Source: Ideonella_A sakaiensis_A
GTDB lineage: Bacteria > Pseudomonadota > Gammaproteobacteria > Burkholderiales > Burkholderiaceae_C
Length of the DNA stretch: 64,000 nt
Direction: 5' to 3'
Assembly: GCF_048320135.1 (NCBI RefSeq)
Contig: NZ_CP182947.1
Location: 2,976,001 to 3,040,000, forward strand
Positions 43,952-52,137 of this stretch are shown here, piece by piece; positions within the stretch are counted from its first letter, which is position 1, and each line of letters begins with the position of its first letter. A program made the translations under genes and the position numbers. The notes below the pieces were generated by a model, which had not been told where the DNA came from, made no database searches, and worked only from the letters and a program-made list of their open reading frames with translations.

Positions 43952-43957
43952 TACAAT
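43952..43957 (+). promoter_or_regulatory. Candidate -10 of the MidA-type gene (possibly bidirectional)
   Basis: TACAAT is followed by 6 nt (CGGCGG) and the ATG at 43964, predicting a leaderless mRNA. On the opposite strand the same bases read GATTGT 7 nt before the SDR start at 43945, so a shared, symmetrical -10 is possible. Confidence 0.4.
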
Positions 43958-43963
43958 CGGCGG

Positions 43964-45082
43964 ATGAACAACAACCAAGCCGGCAGTGTATCGGCGGCAC
44001 TGACGTCGCTGATCGGCGCGGCGATCGCCGACAACGGCGGCTGGTTGCCATTCGACCGTTTCATGTCGATGGCCTTGTACCAGCCCGGGCTCGGTTATTA
44101 CGCAAGCGGCCGCCGCACCTTCGGACTGCTGCCGCAGTCGGGCAGCGATTTCGTCACCGCGCCGGAGCTGTCGCCGCATTTCGGCCGCGCGCTGGCGCGC
44201 CAGGCCGCGCAGGCGCTGGCGGCGACCGGCAGCGCCGAGATCGTCGAATTCGGTGCCGGTTCCGGTGCGCTCGCGGCGCAGCTGATCGACGAACTCGATG
44301 CGCTCGGCGTTGCCCTGCAGCGTTATTCGATCGTCGATCTGTCGGCCAGCCTGCGCGAGCGCCAGCAGGCACTGCTCGGCAGGTTCGGCGACCGCGTGCG
44401 CTGGCTCGACGAACTGCCGGCGGCGATCGACGGGCTGGTGGTCGGCAACGAGGTGCTCGACGCGATGCCGGTGCAGCTGCTGCATTTCGACGGCGAACGC
44501 TGGTTCGAGCGCGGTGTTGCGAGCGGCGAGGGCGGTTTTGCCTGGGCCGACCGCCCGACCGATCTGCGCCCGCCGCTCGCGCAGCAGTGGATCGCCGGCA
44601 GCACCGTCGAGATCCATCGGCAGGCGGAGGCCTTCGTGACGACGGCGGTCGAGCGGATGCGGCGTTGCGTCGCGATCCTCGTCGATTACGGTTTTCCGCA
44701 GGCCGAGTACTACCACCCGCAGCGCCACCAGGGCACCGTGATGTGCCACCAGGCGCACCTGGTCGACGCCGATCCGCTGGTCGATGTCGGCGCGAAGGAC
44801 ATCACCGCACACGTCGATTTCACCGCCATTGCGCTGGCTGCGCAGGATGCCGGCGCCGAGGTGATCGGCTATACCTCGCAGGCGCGCTTCCTGTTCAACT
44901 GCGGTCTGGCCGAGTTGCTGCAGGCGGCCGATCCGCGCGAGCGTGCCCATGCGCAGAAACTCGTCAACGAACACGAGATGGGCGAACTGTTCAAGGTGAT
45001 CGCCTTCGCGAAGGGTTGTCAACGGCCCTTCCTCGACGACCCGCTCGGCTTCAGGCAAGGCGACCGGAGCCACACGCTGTGA
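43964..45082 (+). CDS. MidA/NDUFAF7-type SAM-dependent methyltransferase
   Basis: The 372-residue protein matches the MidA/NDUFAF7 class of arginine methyltransferases: FDRFMSMALYQPGLGYYASG, then GSDFVTAPELSPHFGRALA. The SAM site is VEFGAGSGALAAQLIDEL, and GLVVGNEVLDAMPVQL comes later. In mitochondria the homologue methylates a complex I subunit; the bacterial substrate is not known. The gene has no Shine-Dalgarno, and a -10 box lies 6 nt before its ATG. The stop overlaps the DUF2905 start as GTGA. Confidence 0.9.
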   Translation: MNNNQAGSVSAALTSLIGAAIADNGGWLPFDRFMSMALYQPGLGYYASGRRTFGLLPQSGSDFVTAPELSPHFGRALARQAAQALAATGSAEIVEFGAGSGALAAQLIDELDALGVALQRYSIVDLSASLRERQQALLGRFGDRVRWLDELPAAIDGLVVGNEVLDAMPVQLLHFDGERWFERGVASGEGGFAWADRPTDLRPPLAQQWIAGSTVEIHRQAEAFVTTAVERMRRCVAILVDYGFPQAEYYHPQRHQGTVMCHQAHLVDADPLVDVGAKDITAHVDFTAIALAAQDAGAEVIGYTSQARFLFNCGLAELLQAADPRERAHAQKLVNEHEMGELFKVIAFAKGCQRPFLDDPLGFRQGDRSHTL

Positions 45083-45273
45083 TCCGCTGGCTGATCGTCG
45101 TTTTTGTCGCGCTGCTGATCTTCAACGGTTTTCACCGCTGGCTCGAGAAGATGGGCCTCGGCCGGCTGCCCGGCGACTTCCGCTTCACGCTGTTCGGGCG
45201 GGAGTTTTTTCTGCCGTTTGCCAGTGCGGTGCTGATCAGCCTGATCGGGCTGCTGGTCGGCCAGCTGTTCTAG
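45079..45273 (+). CDS. DUF2905 small membrane protein
   Basis: This 64-residue protein has two membrane helices (RWLIVVFVALLIFNGF and FASAVLISLIGLLVGQLF) around the conserved loop LGRLPGDFRF, the DUF2905 signature. The function is unknown. It starts at GTG 45079, overlapping the methyltransferase stop by 4 nt (GTGA), so expression is coupled. Its stop codon shares CTAG with the converging cca stop. Confidence 0.88.
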   Translation: MIRWLIVVFVALLIFNGFHRWLEKMGLGRLPGDFRFTLFGREFFLPFASAVLISLIGLLVGQLF

Positions 45274-46496
45274 ACGTCGATACCGGCTTCGATCGCGGCG
45301 GTCTGCGCAGCCTGGATCGCGGCGCCGACGGCGGGGCCGCGGCGGCCGGCGGCGATTGCATCGGCGGCGATCTGCCGCGCATCGACGGCCTGCGCCAATT
45401 CGAGCGCCCGCCGCAGCCGTTGCCGCTGCGGATAGGGCGATTGTTCGCGCCCGAGCCGTCCCCTGGCGTCGCATTCGCAGGCCAGCAGGATCGCGTCGAA
45501 CCGCTGCGGCCGGCGCAGCGCATCGCATCGGTCGAGCAGCCGCCACAGCGCAGCGGCACCGAATTCGCCGCTGCGGTGCACATTGCCGTGTTCGCGGGCC
45601 ACCAGCTCGGCCAGTTCGCGGCAGGCGGTCGGCACGCGCAGCCGCTCGCCGAGCGCGCGCACCAGCCGCAGGCTGCGTTCTTCATGGCCGATGTGGCGCG
45701 GCAGCACCTCGGCCGGCGTCGTACCCTTGCCGAGGTCATGGCCGAGGCAGGCAAAGCGGACTTCGAGCGGCGCCGCCAGCGACGCGCAGACGTCGAGCAC
45801 CATCATCAGGTGCACGCCGGTATCGATTTCCGGGTGGTGGTCGGCACGCTGCGGCACACCCCACAGCCGCTCGACTTCGGGCAGCAGCCGCGCCAGTGCA
45901 CCGCATTCGCGCAGCACCTCGAACATCCGCGACGGCCGCTTTTCCATCAACCCGCGCGACAACTCCTGCCAGACCCGCTCGGCGACCAGCGCATCGACTT
46001 CGCCGTCAGCGACCATGCCGCGCATCAGCGCCATCGTTTCCGGCGCGACGCTGAAATCGGCAAACCGGGCGGCAAAACGCGCCAGCCGCAGGATGCGCAC
46101 CGGATCCTCGGCAAAGGCCGGGCTGACATGGCGCAACACACGCCGCTGCAGATCGCCGCGACCATCGCTCGGATCGACGATGCTGCCGTCCTCGGCCTGC
46201 GCGATCGCATTGATCGTCAAGTCGCGGCGCAACAGGTCCTCCTCCAGCGTGACGTCGGGTGCGGCGTGGAAACTGAAGCCGTGGTACCCGGGTGCGGTCT
46301 TGCGTTCGGTGCGCGCGAGCGCATATTCCTCGCGGGTTTGCGGATGCAGGAAAACCGGAAAATCCTTGCCGACCGGCAGAAAACCGGCATCGATCATCTG
46401 CTGCGGGCTGGCGCCGACGACGACCCAGTCCCGATCGCTGCCCGGCAGCCCGAGCAAGGCATCACGTACCGCACCACCAACCAGCCAGCTTTTCAT
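45270..46496 (-). CDS. cca: CCA-adding enzyme with HD domain
   Basis: The enzyme adds or repairs the CCA end of tRNAs. The 408-residue product starts KSWLVGGAVRDALLGLPGSDRDWVVVG, with the nucleotidyltransferase GG and DxD motifs. RRDLTINAIA and the RNA-binding VRILRLARFAARF follow. A C-terminal HD domain (HHPEIDTGVH, FACLGHDLGKGTTP) makes it the E. coli-type multifunctional form with phosphohydrolase potential. ATG 46496 follows TACACT by 6 nt with no ribosome-binding site. Confidence 0.95.
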   Translation of the reverse strand: MKSWLVGGAVRDALLGLPGSDRDWVVVGASPQQMIDAGFLPVGKDFPVFLHPQTREEYALARTERKTAPGYHGFSFHAAPDVTLEEDLLRRDLTINAIAQAEDGSIVDPSDGRGDLQRRVLRHVSPAFAEDPVRILRLARFAARFADFSVAPETMALMRGMVADGEVDALVAERVWQELSRGLMEKRPSRMFEVLRECGALARLLPEVERLWGVPQRADHHPEIDTGVHLMMVLDVCASLAAPLEVRFACLGHDLGKGTTPAEVLPRHIGHEERSLRLVRALGERLRVPTACRELAELVAREHGNVHRSGEFGAAALWRLLDRCDALRRPQRFDAILLACECDARGRLGREQSPYPQRQRLRRALELAQAVDARQIAADAIAAGRRGPAVGAAIQAAQTAAIEAGIDV

Positions 46497-46502
46497 CGTT
46501 GC

Positions 46503-46508
46503 AGTGTA
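46503..46508 (-). promoter_or_regulatory. Candidate -10 of cca, placed for a leaderless mRNA
   Basis: TACACT on the minus strand is followed by 6 nt (GCAACG) and the cca ATG at 46496, the same spacing seen at azlC, tsaB and the MidA-type gene. Confidence 0.35.
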
Positions 46509-46530
46509 GAAGCCGGCGCGGGCCGCCGGC

Positions 46531-47217
46531 TCAGCGGCTGCGGTAGGGCTCCTCGAACGGCCGGAAGTCGTGTTCGGCGAGCGCATCGCGAATCCATTCA
46601 TCGACTGCCGGCAGCGCGGTCACGGCATGGACATAGGCACGCGCCGCGCCTTCCAAGGGGACGCCGTAGCTGCGAAAACGCATCACGACCGGCGCAAAGA
46701 AGGCGTCGGCAATGCTGAAGCGGCCGAACAGCAGTGGCCCGCGGTGGTTTGCCAGCAGTTCGTTCCAGATCGCGGTGATGCGATCGACATCGTTGCGCAC
46801 CGCGGCCTGCTCACGCAGGATGCGTTCGCCGACCTCGGGCAGCGACGCCTCGATGTTCATCGGAAAGTGCTCGCGCAACGCGCCGAAGCCGGCGTGCATC
46901 TCGGCGCAGACGCTGCGCGCGCGGGCGCGGGTCTGGCGGTTCTCCGGCCACAACGCGAGGTCTGGAAACGACTCGGCCAGATACTCGGCAATCGCCAGGG
47001 TGTCCCAGACCGCGAAGTCGCCGTCGAGCAGCACCGGCACCTTGCCGGCCGGGCTGATGCTGGCCAGCTCGCGCTTGAACTGCGAGTCGGCATCGAAGCC
47101 GTCGAAACGCAGCTTCCGTTCGTCGAAAACGATGCCGGCCTGTTTCATCAACACCCAGGGCCGCATCGACCAGGACGAATAGTTCTTGTTGCCGATCACC
47201 AGCCGCAGGTTTGCCAT
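46531..47217 (-). CDS. Glutathione S-transferase family protein
   Basis: The 228-residue product has an N-terminal thioredoxin-like domain (LVIGNKNYSSWSMRPWVLMKQAG). SPAGKVPVLLDGDFAVWDTLAIAEYLAE carries the glutathione-binding cis-Pro and the Glu/Asp-Ser-type site, here WDT. An all-helical C-terminal domain follows with FSIADAFFAPVVMRF. It belongs to the bacterial GST group related to maleylacetoacetate isomerase-like enzymes; no substrate can be assigned. ATG 47217 is favoured over 47226. Confidence 0.9.
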   Translation of the reverse strand: MANLRLVIGNKNYSSWSMRPWVLMKQAGIVFDERKLRFDGFDADSQFKRELASISPAGKVPVLLDGDFAVWDTLAIAEYLAESFPDLALWPENRQTRARARSVCAEMHAGFGALREHFPMNIEASLPEVGERILREQAAVRNDVDRITAIWNELLANHRGPLLFGRFSIADAFFAPVVMRFRSYGVPLEGAARAYVHAVTALPAVDEWIRDALAEHDFRPFEEPYRSR

Positions 47218-47239
47218 CTCGTCCACCGTGAAAAGCTGA

Positions 47240-48223
47240 TCAGCCGCGGCGGCCGTATTCGCGCGCCGGTGCGCGCAGCCCGTCGAGGCGGGCCGGCCCG
47301 TGGCGGCCGGACAGCACGTCCGGCATCACGCTGCGGATGTCGGTCGCAACGATGCCGAGCGATTCGAGGCCGGGCAGCGTGCCGGTCGCGATATTCGGCA
47401 CCTGCAGCGACAACAGGTTGTCGCGCGACAGCAGCGGCGTGCCGGGCAGGTGTTCCATCACCCAGGCCTGCATGCGCCCGAGGCTGTCGGGCAGCGGCAG
47501 CACCGGCCGCTGATGCCCGGCCCAGCGGCCGGCCATCGCGACCAGCTCTCCGAGCGTGAATACCGTCGGCCCGGCGCACTCGATCGTCTGGCCGCTGGTC
47601 CCCGGTTGATCGAGGCAGGCGACCAGCGCGCTGGCGATGTCCTCGACCCAGACCGGCTGCATCCGCGCGTCGTGGCCGGCCAGTGGTACGACTGGCGCAA
47701 AACGCTGCATCGATGCAAACAGGTTGATGAAGCGGTCGTTCGCGCCGAACATCACCGATGGCCGCAGCAGCGTCAGCTGCAGGCCGGCCGAGCGCAGCAC
47801 CTCTTCCCCCTTGGCCTTGCTGCGCAGATAGGCGGACGGTGCATCGTCCGAGACGCCGAGCGCGCTGACATGGATCACGCGGCGCACGCCCTCGGCGGTG
47901 CAGGCCGCAGCCAAGCGGCGCGGCAGATCGACGTGGACGGCCTCGAACTGCCGCTCATTGCCATGCAGGATCGCGACCAGGTTGATCACTGCATCGTGCC
48001 CGGCAACCAGCGCGCGCAGCTGCCGCTCATCGCCGAGATCGGCCTGCCGCAGCTGCACGGTCGGCAATGGCATCAGGTGTTTCGCACGCTGCGGGCGCCG
48101 GCTCGGCACCGTGATGCGTCCGCCACCGCCGCCGTTGCGATCGACGAGGCGGGCGCACAGGCTGTTGCCGACAAAGCCACTGCCGCCGAGGATCAGGATG
48201 CGGTCGACCGCGAGCGGCTTCAT
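47240..48223 (-). CDS. NDUFA9-like NAD(P)-binding protein (atypical SDR)
   Basis: The 327-residue protein has an N-terminal Rossmann motif ILILGGSGFVGNSLCARLV and the extended atypical-SDR pattern HDAVINLVAILHGNE, then VIHVSALGVSDDAPSAYLRSKAKGE and LLRPSVMFGANDRFINLF. This is the complex I NDUFA9 subunit-like family. Bacterial members bind NAD(P)H but have no settled role. Its start overlaps the slt stop by 4 nt, so the two are co-expressed. Confidence 0.88.
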   Translation of the reverse strand: MKPLAVDRILILGGSGFVGNSLCARLVDRNGGGGGRITVPSRRPQRAKHLMPLPTVQLRQADLGDERQLRALVAGHDAVINLVAILHGNERQFEAVHVDLPRRLAAACTAEGVRRVIHVSALGVSDDAPSAYLRSKAKGEEVLRSAGLQLTLLRPSVMFGANDRFINLFASMQRFAPVVPLAGHDARMQPVWVEDIASALVACLDQPGTSGQTIECAGPTVFTLGELVAMAGRWAGHQRPVLPLPDSLGRMQAWVMEHLPGTPLLSRDNLLSLQVPNIATGTLPGLESLGIVATDIRSVMPDVLSGRHGPARLDGLRAPAREYGRRG

Positions 48224-50355
48224 GGCAGATCCTTGTCGGTTGTCGAGCCGGCTGCCGGCGTGCCGATCGGCGGGCCGAGCCGCTGGCGCAGCGGCGGCAC
48301 CTCGCCGGCCAATCTGGCGGCGTAGAGCTGCGCGTTGGCCAATACCTTCTTCACATAGTCGCGGGTTTCGCTGAACGGAATGCTTTCCGCCCAGACCGCC
48401 GGCTCGATCGGCGGCCCCTCGCGCCAGCGTCGCATCCGTCCCGGACCGGCGTTGTAGGCTGCCGCGCCGAGGGCCTGCTGGCCGCCGGCATTTTCGAGCA
48501 CCAGCTTCAGATAGCTGGTGCCGAGCAGCAGATTGGTGGCGCGGTCGTCGATCTGGTCCTGGCTGAAATTGAGGCCGATCTTCCTTGCCGTCCAGCGCGC
48601 GGTCGCCGGCATCAGCTGCATCAGACCGGACGCGCCGACATGCGAGCGCGCGTTCATGATGAACCGAGATTCCTGGCGGATCAGGCCGTAGACATAGGCG
48701 GGGTCGACGCCGGTCTCGCGCGTCTGCGCCAGCACCTCGTCGCGGAACGGCATCGGATAACGCTGCGCGAGGTCGATTTCGCCGACCATCTTCTCGCTGG
48801 TATTGATGCAGCGGTCCCAGACTTCGCGGTCACAGGCCCACTGGGCGGCCGCAAGCAGTTCGCGATCCCCCATGCCGCGCAATGTGAAATTCCATTCGCG
48901 CACGCCTTCGCTGCGCAGCCCGATCGAGATCAGTTGCAGCCCCCGGTCGAGCCCGGGTGTGCCGAAGGCGCGCGCACGTTCGTCGGTTGTCAGCGGCTTC
49001 GGCGGCGGCGGCAGCACGAATTTTCGGCCGAGGTCCTCGACGGCAAGGGCACCGTAGAAATTCAGCTCGCCGGCCAGCGACTCGAGCAGTTGACGCGCTT
49101 CGACGATCCGCGCATCGGCCTGTTCGCTGCTCAGGCTCTTGTTGTCGACCGCGGTGACGCGCAGCGCCCGCGCTTTCCAGTAGCGCCATGCCGGATCGCG
49201 CTGCTCGTCGGCGCTCATCGCATGGATGGTCTCGAGCACCTTGGTCCACAGCTTGATCGGATGACCGGTCGGGTCGGCCTGGCGCAGCAGTGCGCGCACG
49301 CGGAACGCGAGCGTATCGTCCGGCCAGTCGACGACGACACCGTCGCTGCGCTTGCGACGCGGCTGGCCGCGTTCGGCGAACCATTCGGCGCGGTCGTAGA
49401 AGGCCACCGCCTCCGGCTGCAGCCTGAAGGCGGCCTGTCGGCCGAGCGCGGCCCATGCCCAGCCGGCCAGATCGGCCGGCAGCGCCTTGTCCCAGCGGCT
49501 TGTCAGCGCATTGTTCGTGTAGTCGATGTCTTTTGCGGCGCTGCGCATCAGCGCCAGGGTCGCGAGTTCGGCAGCGCCGCGGTCGCGGCTTCCCGCCTTG
49601 GTGGCAAGAAACTTCGCCGGGTTGTCGTAGAGCGCGTCGAATGCGCTCGCGGCATCGGCATTGACCAGTGCGAGCTTGCTTTTTGCCACCGCAGGGCGAT
49701 TCGCTGCCAGGGCCTGCCGCGCGCTGAGCCACAGGTCTTCGTTGTCGAGTTGCCGGGCAGCGAGCATCGACGCCGTCAGCAAGCGGCATCCGTCTTCGCC
49801 TTCACGCTGGTCGGCCAGCGCCGCCCGCCCTGCCGCCCGCACATCGCGGCCGGCCTGCAACTGGATCAGCAGCCCGTAGCAGGTGACGCTGCGATCGTCG
49901 TTCATGCGGAAACGCGGCTGATCGGCGGCGAAGGTCGGCCAGTCACGGCGTTTGCCGAGCTCGAGCAGCCAGTCGTTGCGGAAGCGATCCTCGACGTAGG
50001 TGCCGGGCCAGCGCTTGTAGAAGGCCTCGACCTCGGCGGGCGTCAGCTCCTCCAGCCGCAGGTTCATCTCCCAATAGTCCGGCCACATCGCCAGCGGGTG
50101 ACCGGTCGCGACCGCCGCCGCGCGGCTGGCCGCCAGCCGATCGCGGTCGCGTCGGCGAAACGCCTCGCGCGCCTCGATGATGGTGTCGTAGGAGACGCCG
50201 GTCGACTGCGCCACCGCCGGCATTGGCAGCCAGCCGGCGGTGGCAATCGCCAGGCTCGCGACGCCGGCGACCCGCCAGCGGCGGCAGCGGTCGGTCAGCC
50301 GTTCGGATTGCCGGGCAGTTACCGACTTGTCGCACACTGTGGTTTTGGCGTTCAT
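48220..50355 (-). CDS. slt: Soluble lytic murein transglycosylase (Slt70 type)
   Basis: Slt cleaves glycan strands of peptidoglycan, releasing 1,6-anhydro muropeptides. The 711-residue protein has an N-terminal signal region (about 27-50, ending MPAVAQ), a long alpha-superhelical U-domain, and a C-terminal lysozyme-like SLT domain. The catalytic Glu is about residue 562 (GLIRQESRF), followed by VGASGLMQLMPATA and AAAYNAGPGRMRRW. The start at 50355 lies only 12 bp from the divergent cyclo-ligase gene. Confidence 0.94.
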   Translation of the reverse strand: MNAKTTVCDKSVTARQSERLTDRCRRWRVAGVASLAIATAGWLPMPAVAQSTGVSYDTIIEAREAFRRRDRDRLAASRAAAVATGHPLAMWPDYWEMNLRLEELTPAEVEAFYKRWPGTYVEDRFRNDWLLELGKRRDWPTFAADQPRFRMNDDRSVTCYGLLIQLQAGRDVRAAGRAALADQREGEDGCRLLTASMLAARQLDNEDLWLSARQALAANRPAVAKSKLALVNADAASAFDALYDNPAKFLATKAGSRDRGAAELATLALMRSAAKDIDYTNNALTSRWDKALPADLAGWAWAALGRQAAFRLQPEAVAFYDRAEWFAERGQPRRKRSDGVVVDWPDDTLAFRVRALLRQADPTGHPIKLWTKVLETIHAMSADEQRDPAWRYWKARALRVTAVDNKSLSSEQADARIVEARQLLESLAGELNFYGALAVEDLGRKFVLPPPPKPLTTDERARAFGTPGLDRGLQLISIGLRSEGVREWNFTLRGMGDRELLAAAQWACDREVWDRCINTSEKMVGEIDLAQRYPMPFRDEVLAQTRETGVDPAYVYGLIRQESRFIMNARSHVGASGLMQLMPATARWTARKIGLNFSQDQIDDRATNLLLGTSYLKLVLENAGGQQALGAAAYNAGPGRMRRWREGPPIEPAVWAESIPFSETRDYVKKVLANAQLYAARLAGEVPPLRQRLGPPIGTPAAGSTTDKDLP

Positions 50356-50367
50356 ATCTCTCCGTCC

Positions 50368-50955
50368 ATGCAGCCTGATGCTACCCGGCAAGCCCGCACC
50401 GAGCGACCCGCCCTGCGAACGGCACTGCTCGCCGCACGTGACCGCTTCGTTGCCGGCCCGGCATTTGCCGAAGCTGAAACAGCGCTGCAGCGCAGACTGG
50501 TCGAGGTGCTGCACCAGCTGGAACCCGATTGCCTGGGGCTGTACTGGCCGATGCGCTCCGAATTTAACGCAGTGCAGGCGTGTGCGGCCGACGCCTCATT
50601 GGCAGCCATCGACTGGGCGCTGCCGTTCTGCCGGCGTGCCAACCACGCAATGGACTACCGGCTGTGGAACAAGCGGCAGCCGGTGCAAATCGATGAGTGC
50701 GGCCTTGGCAGCGGCGACGGCCGGCCGGTCGTGCCCGACGTGGTCGTGTTGCCGTGCGTCGGCTATTCGGTTGCTGGCTACCGGCTCGGTTATGGCGCCG
50801 GTTATTTCGACCGCTGGCAGGCGGCCCATCCGCATGTCACCGCTGTCGGCGTCGCGTGGTCGGTCGGCTTGCTCGACGATGCCGATTTCCGGCCCGAACC
50901 ACACGACCAGCCGCTGATGCTGGTCGTCACCGAACTGGGTGTGGTCGGCGGCTGA
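50368..50955 (+). CDS. 5-formyltetrahydrofolate cyclo-ligase family protein (copy A)
   Basis: Enzymes of this family recycle 5-formyl-THF to 5,10-methenyl-THF with ATP. The 195-residue product has an Arg-rich N-terminal helix, LGLYWPMRSEFN, VVLPCVGYSVAGYRLGYGAGYFDRW (the family signature), and a late GVAWSVGLL. It pairs divergently with slt. A second member of the same family (51420-51986) lies 464 bp downstream on the same strand. Which copy is the housekeeping enzyme is unclear. Confidence 0.9.
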   Translation: MQPDATRQARTERPALRTALLAARDRFVAGPAFAEAETALQRRLVEVLHQLEPDCLGLYWPMRSEFNAVQACAADASLAAIDWALPFCRRANHAMDYRLWNKRQPVQIDECGLGSGDGRPVVPDVVVLPCVGYSVAGYRLGYGAGYFDRWQAAHPHVTAVGVAWSVGLLDDADFRPEPHDQPLMLVVTELGVVGG

Positions 50956-50960
50956 TCGCA

Positions 50961-51365
50961 TCAGGATCGCCTGCGGCGTTGCCGACCGGCCGATGCAGCG
51001 GCGGCGCGGCGTGCCGAGTCGGATGCCAGCAAGGCCCACGGGGCCATCGCCTCGGGCGTTTCCATCGCTTCCTCCGGCGCGCTCCAATACGACATCGTGT
51101 GGCGCCCGTCCCTGGTCTCGTATTCGAACGGCCGGCAGCCGGCGTCGCGGAACCGCTCGACACTCGTTGCATCGGTCTTCAGATACAGCGTGCCGGCGGC
51201 GATGATCGCGATGAACAGGTCGTCGAGGTAGATGCCGTGGCCGCCGAACATCCGGCGAATCCGCACCGTGCCGAGCGGCGCCAGCAGATCGCGGCAATGC
51301 GCGGCGATGCCCGCGGCCTCGGCCGCGCTCGGCGACGAAATGGCCGACTTTTCCGGGCGGGACAT
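50961..51365 (-). CDS. TfoX N-terminal domain protein
   Basis: The 134-residue protein consists of a TfoX/Sxy N-terminal domain: VRIRRMFGGHGIYLDDLFIAIIAAGTLYLKTD, then a segment around FEYETRDGRHTMSYW and a basic tail (RRAAAASAGRQRRRRS). Full TfoX regulators of competence also have a C-terminal domain, which is absent. A competence role is therefore uncertain even though dprA is in the window. Its 3' end converges with copy A of the cyclo-ligase, 5 bp away. Confidence 0.88.
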   Translation of the reverse strand: MSRPEKSAISSPSAAEAAGIAAHCRDLLAPLGTVRIRRMFGGHGIYLDDLFIAIIAAGTLYLKTDATSVERFRDAGCRPFEYETRDGRHTMSYWSAPEEAMETPEAMAPWALLASDSARRAAAASAGRQRRRRS

Positions 51366-51419
51366 GCCCGCAGTCTTGCACAATCCGAGTTGGCCATGCC
51401 GGCTGCCGATCGAGGATCC

Positions 51420-51986
51420 ATGCCCACTGACGACCGCGAGACGATGCGCGCCCGCCTGATCGCGGCGCGTCAGGCCTTGCCAGACCGCCTGGAACGGGCC
51501 GTCCAGTTGCAGGCCGCGCTGCGTGCCTGGCTGGTCGGCCGTCAGGAAACCGCGATTGGTGCGTATTGGCCGATCAAGGGGGAGTTCGACCCGCTGCCGG
51601 CGCTGTTTCGCTGGTCGGAGGGGGGCGAGGGGCGGCGGATCGGCCTGCCGGTGGTCGACCGCGAGAGCCGCTCGCTGCGCTTTCATGTCTGGTATCCGGG
51701 TTGTCCGACCGAGCTCGATGCCTACGACATTCCGAAGCCGAAGGGCACCGAGGTCTTCGAACCGCAGATGGTGCTGCTGCCGTGTGTCGGTTACGGGCCG
51801 GGTGGCGTGCGGCTCGGTTATGGTGGCGGCTTCTATGACCGCACCGTGGCGGCGCTGCAGCCACGGCCGTATACCGTCGGGCTGTGTTATTCGAACGGTT
51901 TTCTGCCGATGCTGCGTGCCGGCGCCGACGAACTGGCGCTCGATGCGCTGCTGACCGACGACGGGCTCGGCTGGCAACGCGAATAG
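51420..51986 (+). CDS. 5-formyltetrahydrofolate cyclo-ligase family protein (copy B)
   Basis: The 188-residue product is a second 5-FCL-like protein: TMRARLIAARQALP, IGAYWPIKGEFDPLPA, LPVVDRESRSLRFHVW, and the signature VLLPCVGYGPGGVRLGYGGGFYDR. It is clearly paralogous to copy A but diverged. ATG 51420 has GAGG 4 nt upstream; an in-frame ATG at 51396 is less likely. Annotators might name it after the putative folate enzyme, but the substrate is not proven by sequence. Confidence 0.9.
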   Translation: MPTDDRETMRARLIAARQALPDRLERAVQLQAALRAWLVGRQETAIGAYWPIKGEFDPLPALFRWSEGGEGRRIGLPVVDRESRSLRFHVWYPGCPTELDAYDIPKPKGTEVFEPQMVLLPCVGYGPGGVRLGYGGGFYDRTVAALQPRPYTVGLCYSNGFLPMLRAGADELALDALLTDDGLGWQRE

Positions 51987-52019
51987 CCCGGCGCGCCGCT
52001 GCGGTGCGCGGGGCAAAAC

Positions 52020-52048
52020 TTTACTTTGCGCAGTTCGATCCCTAGAGT
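52020..52048 (+). promoter_or_regulatory. Candidate sigma-70 promoter for the LapA-like gene
   Basis: TTTACT (52020-52025) and TAGAGT (52043-52048) are spaced 17 bp apart, 90 nt before the ATG at 52138. This is one of the better-spaced pairs in the window. Confidence 0.45.
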
Positions 52049-52137
52049 GGGTCGATCAACAGGCCCTGGTCGGGGGCCGGACCCGCAGGTTCCTGCAGCC
52101 GTCTCTCCTGACGGTCTGCTGCCGCAAAGGAAATCCG

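Noticed and set aside
48640..50367. Long plus-strand frame upstream of cyclo-ligase copy A suggesting a much larger protein
   Set aside because: The upstream part is antisense to slt and has no recognisable domain; homology to the cyclo-ligase family begins at the ATG at 50368.
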